Shown: positions 19,649 through 27,804 of the stretch, one piece after another
Layout of the letters: the number at the start of each line of letters is the position of its first letter
Numbering within the stretch: position 1 is the stretch's first letter
Assembly (NCBI RefSeq): GCF_003044065.1
Contig: NZ_PZJJ01000004.1
Location: 120,079 to 184,078, forward strand
From: Alkalicoccus saliphilus
GTDB lineage: Bacteria; Bacillota; Bacilli; Bacillales; Salisediminibacteriaceae
DNA: 64,000 nucleotides
Direction: 5' to 3'
Position numbers and translations under genes: made by a program
The notes under the pieces: model-generated
Database searches by the model: none
What the model was told of the DNA's origin: nothing
Seen by the model: only the letters and a program-made list of their open reading frames with translations

Positions 19649-20485
19649 ATGCCGGAACTGCCGGAAGTAGAAACAGTAAAAAACACGTTAAATGAACAAA
19701 TAACCGGCCGGACGATAGCGGATGTGGTCATTACGCTTCCTAGAATTATTCAGCTGCCGGATGACACGGAGGAATTCCGGATGAGGCTGACCGGCCAGAC
19801 ATTCGAAAAGGTGGAACGACGCGGAAAATTTCTGCGTTTTCTGCTGAACGAGGATGTGATGATCTCCCATCTCCGCATGGAAGGAAAATACGGAATGTTT
19901 TCACCGGGAGATCCGGTAGGTAAACATACGCATGTCAGATTTATTTTCTCCGATGGAATGGAACTGAGATATACAGATGTCCGGCAGTTTGGCACCATGC
20001 ATATTTTTGCGAGAGGCACAGAGTTTAATCATCTCCCGCTCAAGCAGCTCGGCCCTGAACCGCTGGAAAAAGCGTTCACCCCGGAAGTGTTGAAATCACG
20101 TCTGTCTTCTGTGAGAGCCGTTAAAACACAGCTTCTCGACCAGACGAAAATTGTCGGACTCGGAAATATTTATGTGGACGAAGCGCTGTTTCTCGCTGGT
20201 ATTCATCCGGAAAAACCAGCCCATAAAATTACAGATGAAGAAACAGTCCGCCTTCATAAAGCTGTACAGACCACGCTTCAAAAAGCTATTGAAGCAGGAG
20301 GATCGTCTGTCAGAAGCTATGTCAGCAGTGAAGGGAAATCCGGCAGTTTCCAGGAGCAGCTCTATGTCTATGGACGCCGGGGGGAGGCATGCAGAGAATG
20401 CGGAACGGAAATTATCCGTTTTACCGTAGGAGGAAGAGGCACGCACATTTGTCCTTTATGCCAGCAGTATAAAGAGGAGGAATAG
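19649..20485 (+). CDS. mutM: formamidopyrimidine-DNA glycosylase
   Basis: Removes 8-oxoguanine and formamidopyrimidines and cleaves the abasic site. The N-terminal proline is the catalytic nucleophile, which fixes the start at the second of two consecutive ATGs (19649), giving MPELPEVETV; starting at 19646 would put Met before Met-Pro. The C-terminal zinc finger is complete (CRECGTEI and HICPLCQQ). The 278-residue length is normal. SD TGGAGGG lies just after polA, so the two repair genes are co-transcribed. Confidence 0.96.
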   Translation: MPELPEVETVKNTLNEQITGRTIADVVITLPRIIQLPDDTEEFRMRLTGQTFEKVERRGKFLRFLLNEDVMISHLRMEGKYGMFSPGDPVGKHTHVRFIFSDGMELRYTDVRQFGTMHIFARGTEFNHLPLKQLGPEPLEKAFTPEVLKSRLSSVRAVKTQLLDQTKIVGLGNIYVDEALFLAGIHPEKPAHKITDEETVRLHKAVQTTLQKAIEAGGSSVRSYVSSEGKSGSFQEQLYVYGRRGEACRECGTEIIRFTVGGRGTHICPLCQQYKEEE

Positions 20486-20487
20486 TC

Positions 20488-21087
20488 ATGAAGCTTGGAT
20501 TGACAGGAAGTATTGCTACAGGTAAAAGTACCGTTTCCCAGATGTTTAAAGAGGAGGGCTGTCCGGTTATTGACGCCGACTTGATCGCAAGAGAAGTTGT
20601 TGAACCGGGGACGCCGGTGCTGGAAGAGATTGTCCGGCATTTTGGAGAACATATTCTGCACGAGGACGGTACGCTGAACCGCAAGCGGCTTGGAGAAATC
20701 GTTTTTGAACATCCGGAAGAACGGGAAAAGCTGAACAGCATGGTTCATCCGGCAGTCAGACTGGAAATGAAAGAACGCTCGGAGGCGGCGGAAGCCGCAG
20801 GAGAACCGCTCATTATCCTGGATATTCCACTGCTCATTGAAAACGACCTTTATTATCTTATCGACGAAGTAGTGGTTGTGTATGTACCGGAGGAAGTCCA
20901 GAAGGAACGGCTGATGACGAGAAACGGCTACTCGGAAGAAGAAGCAGATCAGCGGATCACTTCCCAGATGCCGATTGAGAAAAAACGAAAAGAAGCGGAT
21001 TACATTATAGATAATTCCGGAACGCTGGAAGATACGAGAGCTCAGGTGAAAGAGCTTGTCCGAAAATTCGTGCCGGAAAAACATTAA
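20488..21087 (+). CDS. coaE: dephospho-CoA kinase
   Basis: Last step of coenzyme A synthesis: phosphorylation of the 3'-hydroxyl of dephospho-CoA. The 199-residue protein begins with the P-loop LTGSIATGKSTVS and has the DADLIAREVV substrate motif and the lid region with paired basic residues. Its ATG follows the mutM stop by 2 bases. In B. subtilis ytaF lies between mutM and coaE; it is missing here. A terminator follows. Confidence 0.95.
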   Translation: MKLGLTGSIATGKSTVSQMFKEEGCPVIDADLIAREVVEPGTPVLEEIVRHFGEHILHEDGTLNRKRLGEIVFEHPEEREKLNSMVHPAVRLEMKERSEAAEAAGEPLIILDIPLLIENDLYYLIDEVVVVYVPEEVQKERLMTRNGYSEEEADQRITSQMPIEKKRKEADYIIDNSGTLEDTRAQVKELVRKFVPEKH

Positions 21088-21182
21088 AGTACGGAAAAAC
21101 TCCGCTCCAATCCGGCCTGCCGTGGAGTAGCCTTCAGCTTACTCACACCCACATTTTATTTTCGATGCATTTTGAATTACAG

Positions 21183-21233
21183 AAACACCTCCCACAAATT
21201 TAGTCCGGAGCGGGCTGATGGGAGGTGTTTTTA
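21183..21233 (+). terminator. rho-independent terminator after coaE
   Basis: AAACACCTCCCA (21183-21194) pairs with TGGGAGGTGTTT (21219-21230) and is followed by TTAATTT. It lies about 95 bases beyond the stop codon. Confidence 0.8.
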
Positions 21234-21298
21234 ATTTGCTTTTTTACGGGTGGGCATAAGCCGTAAAAAGTTTTATATAACTGACATGTAAAATAAAA

Positions 21299-21595
21299 GA
21301 TACGTTAAAGCATTCGCGGTTGACGGCTGGAGAAACACTTCGCTTCCAACCGGCCTGCCGTGGAGGAGATTTTCAGCTTCTTCAGGCTGCGCCCTATCCT
21401 CCAATCTCTTTCTCCACGGGCCGATTTCCGCTTCGTTTTTTCATAAAAAAAGAAAAGAGAAGCTTTTTATAAATGCTGCTCTTTTTTTTAAAACCGAGGC
21501 CCGGGCAGATCCTCCCGGACGGAAGGACAGCCGCATGCTTTCTCCGCGGCAGGTGTAAAGAGCCGCAGGCAATCTTCAAAAACAACATGGAGCTT
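21299..21595 (-). repeat. dispersed repeat group A, copy A2
   Basis: Reverse-oriented copy of the group A repeat: GTTAAAGCATTCGCGGTTGA, then CCGGCCTGCCGTGGAGGAGA, CCCTATCCTCCAATCTC and CACGGGCCGATTTCCGCTTC correspond in reverse complement to A1 and A3. The same blocks in the same order occur at 59180-59394. Unit C follows directly. No gene seen in this part of the 857-base coaE-gapB gap. Confidence 0.75.
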
Positions 21596-21758
21596 GGTTC
21601 TTACGTGAACATGGAGAAATCAAACTGCTTTTTCTATTAAAACCAAATTGATCAAATAAGTTCCATATAATAAAACCCGTTCCACCGGTATTTTCATTAG
21701 GAGTACCTGATGGACCAAACCAGCAGAGAGGGATCTTCCCTTTCCTTGCGTAAGAACT
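21596..21758 (+). repeat. 163-bp inverted-repeat-bounded unit C, copy 1
   Basis: Starts GGTTCTTACG and ends CGTAAGAAC, which are reverse complements, with an AT-rich interior. Nearly the same 163 bp occurs at 59395-59557. The interior contains TTCTATTAAAACCAAATTGA and a 19-codon open frame with a plausible SD (AGGAG) before ATG. The layout is that of a miniature inverted-repeat element. Confidence 0.7.
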
Positions 21759-21863
21759 TGGATCTTTAAAAGAGCCAGAATAAATGAAAAAATTAAGAAA
21801 AGTCCTGGTAGTACAGAGACCATATATGGGAAAAATTCCCCGTTCTGTTTTACAAAATTATAT

Positions 21864-21892
21864 AGTCATTCACAAAACAAATGTGTTATACT
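21864..21892 (+). promoter_or_regulatory. gapB promoter with weak -35
   Basis: A -10 TATACT (21887-21892) is preceded 17 bases upstream only by AGTCAT, a weak -35. The -10 overlaps a CcpN-type operator, consistent with a repressed gluconeogenic promoter. Confidence 0.6.
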
Positions 21893-21925
21893 ATATCTGT
21901 GAAAACGCTTATATAATATAACACA
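21882..21925 (+). promoter_or_regulatory. paired CcpN-type operators and cre-like site at gapB
   Basis: TGTGTTATACT (21882-21892) and, on the other strand, TGTGTTATATT (21925-21915) both fit the CcpN recognition pattern TRTGHYATAYW known from B. subtilis gapB, pckA and SR1. Between them TGAAAACGCTTATA (21900-21913) is one base from the cre form TGAAARCGYTTWCN. Assignments are by pattern. Confidence 0.65.
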
Positions 21926-21944
21926 ATAGCATGGAGGGGTACTC

Positions 21945-22973
21945 ATGATACGAGTAGCAATTAATGGGTTCGGAAGAATTGGACGAATGGTGTTCCGGAA
22001 AGCAATGATGGACGAAAAGGTGGAAATTGCCGCAATTAATGCCGGTTATCCTGCAGAGACACTTGCACACCTTGTGAATTACGATACAGTTCACGGCACA
22101 TACCAAAAAAGAGTGGAGGCAGAAAACGGCCGACTGATCGTGGACGGGAAAAAGGTGGAGCTTGTGAATTACCGCGATCCGGAGCAGCTTCCTTGGAAAG
22201 ACCTTAACATTGATATTGTTCTGGAAGCGACAGGGAAATTCCGTGAAAAAGAGGAGGCAGCCAAACATATTACAGCTGGTGCCAAGAAAGTCATCATCAC
22301 AGCCCCGGGGAAAAATGAGGATGTGACGATCGTTTACGGCGTCAATGAAAAAGATTACGACCACCGGAATCACGACGTTATTTCCAATGCTTCCTGTACT
22401 ACGAACTGCCTTGCCCCGGTAGTAAAAGTACTTCAGGAAGAGCTCGGAATCGAATCGGGAATGATGACTACTGTACACTCCTACACAGGAGATCAGCGGA
22501 ACATCGACAATCCCCATAAGGATCTCCGCCGGGCCCGAGCCTGTGCCCAGTCCATCATTCCTACTACGACAGGGGCAGCTAAAGCTATTTCTGCTGTTAT
22601 TCCGGAAATGAAAGGGAAACTTCACGGACTCGCCCTCCGGGTACCGACACCGAACGTTTCTCTTGTGGACCTTGTAGTAGATGTAGAAAAAGATACGACA
22701 GTAGAAGAAGTAAACGAAGTACTGAAAAATGCCGGAAAGAAAAATATGGAAGGCATTATCGGCTACACAGACGATCCGCTTGTATCAATTGACTTCAACG
22801 GGGACGAGCGTTCGGCTATTATTGACGGACAGTCCACCATGGTTATTAACGACCGTCAGGTAAAAGTACTTGCGTGGTACGATAATGAGTGGGGCTACTC
22901 CTGCCGCCTTCTGGATCTTGTCTATCATGTAGGAAGCTTTATCCAGGCTGATCAGAATACGTACGCCTCCTGA
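21945..22973 (+). CDS. gapB: gluconeogenic glyceraldehyde-3-phosphate dehydrogenase (NADP type)
   Basis: GAPDH of the GapB class, used in the gluconeogenic direction with NADP(H). The 342-residue protein has the catalytic Cys151 in SNASCTTNCLAP, the Rossmann motif NGFGRIGRMVFRKA, and, after the second strand, AAINAGYP in place of the acidic residue that selects NAD in glycolytic GapA, as in B. subtilis GapB. The genomic position (coaE-gapB-speD) is the same as in that species. SD GGAGGGG precedes ATG 21945. Two CcpN-like operators overlap the promoter, matching the known repression of gapB on glycolytic carbon. Confidence 0.95.
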   Translation: MIRVAINGFGRIGRMVFRKAMMDEKVEIAAINAGYPAETLAHLVNYDTVHGTYQKRVEAENGRLIVDGKKVELVNYRDPEQLPWKDLNIDIVLEATGKFREKEEAAKHITAGAKKVIITAPGKNEDVTIVYGVNEKDYDHRNHDVISNASCTTNCLAPVVKVLQEELGIESGMMTTVHSYTGDQRNIDNPHKDLRRARACAQSIIPTTTGAAKAISAVIPEMKGKLHGLALRVPTPNVSLVDLVVDVEKDTTVEEVNEVLKNAGKKNMEGIIGYTDDPLVSIDFNGDERSAIIDGQSTMVINDRQVKVLAWYDNEWGYSCRLLDLVYHVGSFIQADQNTYAS

Positions 22974-22987
22974 TACCAAGGAGGACG

Positions 22988-23013
22988 GCCCGCCGGCCCC
23001 GCCGGCGGGCTTT
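22988..23013 (+). terminator. rho-independent terminator after gapB
   Basis: Perfect GC-rich stem GCCCGCCGGC (22988-22997) with GCCGGCGGGC (23001-23010), 3-base loop, then TTT. Confidence 0.85.
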
Positions 23014-23044
23014 CACTCTTTCATGGGCAATAATGTAAAAAAAG

Positions 23045-23074
23045 ATTGCATTCTTCTCTTAAAGGCAGTATACT
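23045..23074 (+). promoter_or_regulatory. putative speD promoter
   Basis: TTGCAT (23045-23050) and TATACT (23069-23074) with an 18-base spacer. A leader of about 125 bases follows before speD; no known riboswitch pattern was recognised in it. Confidence 0.55.
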
Positions 23075-23206
23075 AACCTTCGTAATGTTTCCGTGATTAT
23101 GTAAAGGGTTAGGACCTCTCAGGACTAACTTTCCCCCAGTAATCACACGCTGCTGTCAGCGGGAAATATGATTTATGATTTTGAACATTAAAAGGGGGAG
23201 TCCTAA

Positions 23207-23599
23207 ATGGATACTATGGGAAGACATGTTATTGCAGAACTTTGGCAGTGCAGTATTGAAAAACTGAATGATATCACATTTATTGAGCGTGTTTTTGTTG
23301 ATGCTGCCCTTGAGGCAGGAGCAGAAGTCCGTGAAGTAGCTTTTCATAAATTTGCACCTCAGGGAGTAAGTGGAGTAGTTATTATCAGTGAGTCACATTT
23401 GACGATTCACAGTTTTCCGGAGCACGGCTACGCGAGTATTGATGTTTACACGTGTGGTGACCGGATTGACCCGAATGTTGCAGCCAATTATATCGGACGA
23501 GCCCTGGAGGCCGGCAGAGCAGAAGCAGTGGAAATTCCACGCGGTATCGGGCCGATCGAAGTAAACCATAATAAATCAGAAGCAGCCTATACAAAATAA
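23207..23599 (+). CDS. speD: S-adenosylmethionine decarboxylase proenzyme
   Basis: Pyruvoyl enzyme that makes decarboxylated SAM for spermidine synthesis. The 130-residue proenzyme self-cleaves between Glu62 and Ser63 in [15 protein letters not shown], with Ser63 becoming the pyruvoyl group; the catalytic cysteine is in DVYTCGD. This is the short prokaryotic class. SD AAGGGGGAG precedes ATG 23207. It has its own promoter and terminator. Confidence 0.96.
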   Translation: MDTMGRHVIAELWQCSIEKLNDITFIERVFVDAALEAGAEVREVAFHKFAPQGVSGVVIISESHLTIHSFPEHGYASIDVYTCGDRIDPNVAANYIGRALEAGRAEAVEIPRGIGPIEVNHNKSEAAYTK

Positions 23600-23605
23600 A
23601 TGTTT

Positions 23606-23638
23606 TCTCCTTTCCGCACACGGAAAGGAGATTTTTTT
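23606..23638 (+). terminator. rho-independent terminator after speD
   Basis: TCTCCTTTCCG (23606-23616) pairs perfectly with CGGAAAGGAGA (23621-23631), followed by seven T. Confidence 0.92.
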
Positions 23639-23839
23639 GAAGGTACATATTACTGAAAGGCCGTATGCCGTTATTTGCTTGTTAAAAACACTGTAATTTT
23701 CAGCTGGGCTGAAGTTTATGACTGAGTCCTGAAGAAAGTTCCGCTCAAAGTTTTGTGCCAACAATGGAGAGAAATAGACTTCTTTATTGTTGGATGATTC
23801 ACCACCCGCTTCTTCCTGCGGAGGGTGAAGAAACAATGT

Positions 23840-23965
23840 ACCTTTATAGGAAGGCGCAGGAGAGGACTCCGGTCCACTTGGAAAGCTTTTCCGCGGAAAC
23901 GAAGCGCACGTTTATTACTTACTAATCCGTATTTTCAAGGCTCACTGGTTTTTAGAGGGGGTTCC
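23840..23965 (-). repeat. partial group B-like repeat fragment
   Basis: GAAAGCTTTTCCGCGGAAAC and TATTTTCAAGGC resemble the block GAAAGCCTCTCCGTGGAAAC and TATTTTCAAGGTAGC at 59791-59848. It occupies part of the 430-base gap between speD and the next gene; 23640-23839 shows nothing I can assign. Confidence 0.4.
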
Positions 23966-24030
23966 TTAAAGTGTCTGATTGAAGTATGGACTGTTTCTTG
24001 CTATGCTTAAAGAAGACGAGGTGGATACAG

Positions 24031-24438
24031 ATGGGATTTATACAGAATGTAAAAAAGATATTCAGCAAAAAAACAGAAACAAGTGAAAAACATGAAGATA
24101 AAACACTTCAGACACACTATTATAAAGCAATGAGAGAGAAAGTATTTGCTGAGCTGGAAACGATGTTTTCGAAGAAACAGGGATTTGAAGTCAGCTCCAT
24201 TTCAGAAGAGCATGGGGAAATGATTGTTCACGTTAAAAGCGGAAAAAAAGCTTTTATGGTAATAACGATCATTATGGTACGGCCATACCGTACTGCTGTT
24301 GATTTTTCAGTCCATACGGATACTGTCCTGTTCAGTGATTTCGGTTACAGTGCCAAGCTTATACGAAGCTTATATAAAGAGCTAAATGAGAGGCTCACTT
24401 TTACCGGGACTGGACTCGGTGATGAGCTGAGCCGGTAA
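24031..24438 (+). CDS. conserved hypothetical cytosolic protein
   Basis: A 135-residue protein without signal peptide or membrane span. The N-terminus is basic (MGFIQNVKKIFSKK), followed by a charged mixed alpha/beta region with strands such as MIVHVKSGKKAFMVITI and RTAVDFSVHTDTV. I do not recognise a family with a known function; similar proteins occur at this position in related bacilli. GAGGTGG (24019-24025) supports ATG 24031 rather than the ATG at 23986. The nrdR start is 18 bases beyond the stop, so the two are probably co-transcribed. Confidence 0.7.
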   Translation: MGFIQNVKKIFSKKTETSEKHEDKTLQTHYYKAMREKVFAELETMFSKKQGFEVSSISEEHGEMIVHVKSGKKAFMVITIIMVRPYRTAVDFSVHTDTVLFSDFGYSAKLIRSLYKELNERLTFTGTGLGDELSR

Positions 24439-24456
24439 ACCAGGGAGGAAGCGACG

Positions 24457-24918
24457 ATGAGATGTCCGCACTGTGACCATAACGGCACTAAAGTACTTGA
24501 TTCGCGTCCCAGTGATGAGGGGCGCGCCATCCGCCGCCGCAGAGAATGTGAATCGTGCGGCTACAGATATACAACGTTCGAGCGGGTAGAAAAGACACCG
24601 CTGATCGTCGTCAAAAAGGACGGTAACCGGGAGGAATTCAGCCGGGAAAAGCTGCTCCGGGGACTTGTGCGTGCCTGTGAAAAAAGGCCCGTCCCTGTAG
24701 AAAGCCTGGAAAAACTGACTGCTGATGTTGAAAAGGAAATGCGGAACCGCGGCCAGTCGGAAGTCAACAGCAATGATATCGGAGAATACGTTATGAAGCA
24801 TCTTGCAGATATAGACGATGTAGCCTACGTGCGTTTTGCTTCAGTATACCGCCAGTTTAAAGATATTAATGTATTTGTCGACGAACTGAAAGACCTTATC
24901 AACCGGAACGGCTCCTGA
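24457..24918 (+). CDS. nrdR: transcriptional repressor NrdR
   Basis: Zinc-ribbon and ATP-cone repressor of ribonucleotide reductase genes that senses (d)ATP. The 153-residue protein has Zn ligands Cys3, Cys6, Cys31 and Cys34 and the ATP-cone from about residue 48 ([20 protein letters not shown]). SD GGGAGGA is just upstream. The nrdR-dnaB-dnaI order is conserved in Bacillus; a group A repeat separates nrdR from dnaB here. Confidence 0.96.
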   Translation: MRCPHCDHNGTKVLDSRPSDEGRAIRRRRECESCGYRYTTFERVEKTPLIVVKKDGNREEFSREKLLRGLVRACEKRPVPVESLEKLTADVEKEMRNRGQSEVNSNDIGEYVMKHLADIDDVAYVRFASVYRQFKDINVFVDELKDLINRNGS

Positions 24919-24961
24919 CTGTACGAAACCCGGCTTATTTTTGTATCAGCTATGGGACAAC

Positions 24962-25246
24962 CAGTGTTGATTACTAAATTTTGAAAGTCGCCTGCGGCTG
25001 GCCTTTCGTCCGGGAGGATCTGCGCGCTTCCGCAGGCGTCTCTGCCCGGGCCTCGGTTTTACGTAATAAAGAACACCCTGCATGAAAAGCAGAACTTTTC
25101 TTTTCTATAAAAAACGAAGCGGAAACCGGCCCGTGGAGAAAGAGATTGGAGGTTAGGGCGCAGCCTGCCCGAAAACCTCCTCCACGGCAGGCCGGTTGGA
25201 AGCGAAGTATTTCTCCAGCCGTCGGCCAACTTTAACAGAGTCAAAC
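24962..25246 (+). repeat. dispersed repeat group A, copy A3
   Basis: Begins GTGTTGATTA (also the end motif of the group B copies) and runs through TTTTGAAAGTCGCCTGCGG, GGGAGGATCTGCGCGCTTCC, AAAAAACGAAGCGGAAACC, GATTGGAGGTTAGGGCGCAG and CCGGTTGGAAGCGAAGTA to AACTTTAACAGAG. These blocks recur in reverse at 59180-59394 and 21299-21595. It fills the 400-base nrdR-dnaB gap. Unit C is absent in this copy. Confidence 0.75.
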
Positions 25247-25318
25247 AAAAAAGAGAGTAGAACCGGGGCTGTCCCAGCAAATGTGCCGGGGCAGTCCTTT
25301 TTATGGGGAGGGAGAAAG

Positions 25319-26701
25319 ATGCAGTGGCAGGAAATTGTACCGGCAACTCCGTTTACAGCTTTTACGTGCGGAGATTTTTCGGCAGAGAAAGCAGATACAA
25401 TGACGATGCTGTATCAGCCTCTCATTGGTCCTGTAGCATACAGTCTCTATATGACACTGATGACGGAAATAAACAGGCATCCCGACAAAAAAATATCCGG
25501 AACACATAAACAGTGGATGACGCAGAGCGGCCAGCAGCTCCCCATGCTTTTTAAGGAACGCCAGAAGCTGGAGGCACTCGGTCTGGTAGAGGCTTATCAG
25601 GAAAAAGCAGAAGATCCTGCTATGTATTATGAGCTTCTTATGCCGCTTCAGCCAAAGGAGTTTTTTCAGGACGAGCTTTTGAGCGTGTATTTATATAACC
25701 GGATCGGAAGCAAAGAGCGTTACCGGGAGCTGCGGCGATGTTTTCTGCGGGAAGGCGTGGAAGTGGAAAACCTGAAAAAGACAACAAAAGGCTTCAGTGA
25801 AGTTTTCACTTCCGTCCACCCATCCGAAATGAAAAGTACGTCGCGGGAAATGGATAATATTATTGCCGTGTCCTCTGACATACAAGGAGTGGAGAAAGAG
25901 GCGGAGTATTCTTTGGAGGCGGCTGTTCCGCTGGAAGAAATCACAGCGCACCTTCCTTCGTTTGTGAACCGTGAAGAGCTTTATAAACCGGAAAACAAAA
26001 AGCTTATTCAGCAGATTGCCTTTCTATACAGCTTCTCCTATGAGGAGCTTGCCCACATCATTCAGGAAGCTATGCTTCATACAGATTATATGGACAGCAA
26101 AAAAATCCGGGAAGCAGCAAAAAGAAAATACCGTCTTCAGGAAGGCGGGAAGCCGCCAATGCTCGGTATGCGTACCCAGCCTCCCGGTCTTCTCAGTGTA
26201 AAAGGAGAGCCGCAGACAGAAGAAGAAGCCCAGATGAAATACTTCGACACCACTTCCCCCGTGGAGTATCTCCATGCCCTCAGCGGAGGAGCGAAAGTCT
26301 TTGAAGGTGACATAGCTATTATCGAGGAACTGATGAACGACTATAATCTCCCCTCCGGAGTCGTAAACGTCCTCATCGATTATTTGTATCTTGTTAACAA
26401 CGGAAAGCTTGCGAAGCAGCTAGCCTTTAAAATTGCGACCCAGTGGAAGCGCAAGAAAATTTCCACTGTCGCCCAGGCGATGGAGATTGCTAAACAGGAA
26501 CACGAAGAACGCCGGAACTTTCAGACGAAAAAGTCGAAGCCTGCCAAAGAAAAATCGACAGAGCCTGTTCCCAAGTGGATGAAAGAGCAGGAAGAAAACA
26601 AAAATGTGGAGGAAGCAGAGCCGGAAGATGTTATGAAAGCCAAGCAGGAAGCGGCCAAATACCGGGAACTGCTGCGCAGGAAGAAAGAAAAGAAAGGATG
26701 A
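25319..26701 (+). CDS. dnaB: replication initiation and membrane attachment protein DnaB
   Basis: Gram-positive DnaB helper protein, which acts with DnaD and DnaI to load the replicative helicase DnaC at oriC and restarting forks; it is not the E. coli DnaB helicase. The 460-residue protein has an N-terminal winged-helix part (about 1-120), two helical DnaD-like segments (about 190-300 and 315-400, the latter with YFDTTSPVEYLHALSGGAKV), and a charged C-terminal tail rich in Lys and Glu. SD GGGAGGGAG supports ATG 25319; the 41 codons upstream are repeat sequence. The stop is 6 bases from dnaI. Confidence 0.93.
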   Translation: MQWQEIVPATPFTAFTCGDFSAEKADTMTMLYQPLIGPVAYSLYMTLMTEINRHPDKKISGTHKQWMTQSGQQLPMLFKERQKLEALGLVEAYQEKAEDPAMYYELLMPLQPKEFFQDELLSVYLYNRIGSKERYRELRRCFLREGVEVENLKKTTKGFSEVFTSVHPSEMKSTSREMDNIIAVSSDIQGVEKEAEYSLEAAVPLEEITAHLPSFVNREELYKPENKKLIQQIAFLYSFSYEELAHIIQEAMLHTDYMDSKKIREAAKRKYRLQEGGKPPMLGMRTQPPGLLSVKGEPQTEEEAQMKYFDTTSPVEYLHALSGGAKVFEGDIAIIEELMNDYNLPSGVVNVLIDYLYLVNNGKLAKQLAFKIATQWKRKKISTVAQAMEIAKQEHEERRNFQTKKSKPAKEKSTEPVPKWMKEQEENKNVEEAEPEDVMKAKQEAAKYRELLRRKKEKKG

Positions 26702-26707
26702 TCCGGC

Positions 26708-27646
26708 ATGGATCCAATTGAACAGGCGTTAAAACGGTTTGCCGGAGGAAGATTCGAGCAGCAGCTTCAGAAGCTCCGGCAGGAAGTAATGGCCGACAGA
26801 AGAATTCAGGATTTTATGAAAGACCATCCGGAGGTCGGTGCAGAAGCGCTGGAAGTCGGATTAAATGAACTTTACCAGTACAAGGAGCAGTGGAAAAACT
26901 GTGATAACTGTCCGGGACTCGAAGCATGCCCGAACCTGATGCAGGGATATCAGCCGAAGCTGGAAGTGCAGCGGGGCTACATTAACATGAGCTATCATGC
27001 CTGCCCATTAAAGCGGAAGGATGACGAAAGAAAACGGCACGCTTCCTTTATGAAAAGTCTGTACCTTCCAAAAGAGATGCTGTCCGTCACTTTCGACGAT
27101 TTCAAGGAAGACCATCCGTCCAGAATTAATGCCTTTGCAAAAGCGCTTGAGTTCTGTTCGTCTGTCGACCCCGGGCAGAACGGGCACGGGTTATACATCC
27201 ACGGACCGTTCGGAGTCGGAAAGACCTTTCTTGTCAGTGCGATTGCCAATGAGCTTGCCGACCAGGAAATCGAGACAATGCTCGTATATACTCCGGACTT
27301 TCTGCGGGAACTGAAAGCAGGTATCTCCGACGGCTCCTACCAGGAAAAGCTCGACAACGTAAAACGGGCACCCGTGCTGATTCTTGATGATATCGGGGCC
27401 GAAACGATGACTCCTTGGGTGCGTGATGAAGTACTTGGGGCGCTTCTGCAGTTCCGGATGATGGAAAAGCTGCCTACCGTGTTCACATCGAACTTTGATC
27501 TGGAGGAGCTGGAGCTTCATCTGGCAACCACACAGCGCGGCGGTACAGAGAAAATCGACCAGCTGAAAGCTAAACGTATCATGGAGCGGATCCAGTATTT
27601 AAATCTTCCTCTTTCCATGGAAGGGGACAATAAAAGAAAAGCATAA
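26708..27646 (+). CDS. dnaI: primosomal protein DnaI (helicase loader)
   Basis: AAA+ ATPase that loads the replicative helicase. The 312-residue protein has an N-terminal helicase-binding domain with zinc-site cysteines (Cys65, Cys68, Cys74 in NCDNCPGLEACPN, and a further Cys in SYHACPLK), then the AAA+ domain with Walker A GPFGVGKTF and Walker B VLILDDIGAE. It follows dnaB closely, as in other Bacillaceae. A hairpin follows the stop. Confidence 0.95.
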   Translation: MDPIEQALKRFAGGRFEQQLQKLRQEVMADRRIQDFMKDHPEVGAEALEVGLNELYQYKEQWKNCDNCPGLEACPNLMQGYQPKLEVQRGYINMSYHACPLKRKDDERKRHASFMKSLYLPKEMLSVTFDDFKEDHPSRINAFAKALEFCSSVDPGQNGHGLYIHGPFGVGKTFLVSAIANELADQEIETMLVYTPDFLRELKAGISDGSYQEKLDNVKRAPVLILDDIGAETMTPWVRDEVLGALLQFRMMEKLPTVFTSNFDLEELELHLATTQRGGTEKIDQLKAKRIMERIQYLNLPLSMEGDNKRKA

Positions 27647-27655
27647 TGGGGACCG

Positions 27656-27690
27656 TGCCTCCATCAGCAGCTGACGACGGAGGCATTTCT
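27656..27690 (+). terminator. terminator-like hairpin after dnaI
   Basis: TGCCTCC (27656-27662) pairs with GGAGGCA (27679-27685), followed by TTTCT. Confidence 0.6.
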
Positions 27691-27732
27691 CACGGGAATG
27701 TTTCCGTCCGTGATTCAAAAGCGCAGTTTCTT

Positions 27733-27760
27733 TTGCTGAAAAGACCAATTGTGATACGAT
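27733..27760 (+). promoter_or_regulatory. putative mqnC promoter
   Basis: TTGCTG (27733-27738), 16-base spacer, TACGAT (27755-27760), about 45 bases before the start codon. Confidence 0.55.
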
Positions 27761-27804
27761 GGAACAAGAGAATTGCTACAATTCGTGAATGGAGGACATA
27801 AATT

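Noticed and set aside
25261..25305. Terminator-like GC-rich stretch before dnaB (GGGGCTGTCC and GGGGCAGTCC)
   Set aside because: The two halves are similar in direct order rather than reverse complements, so they do not form a stem.
25196..25318. 41-codon N-terminal extension of DnaB
   Set aside because: The extension is made of group A repeat sequence; GGGAGGGAG before ATG 25319 marks the true start.
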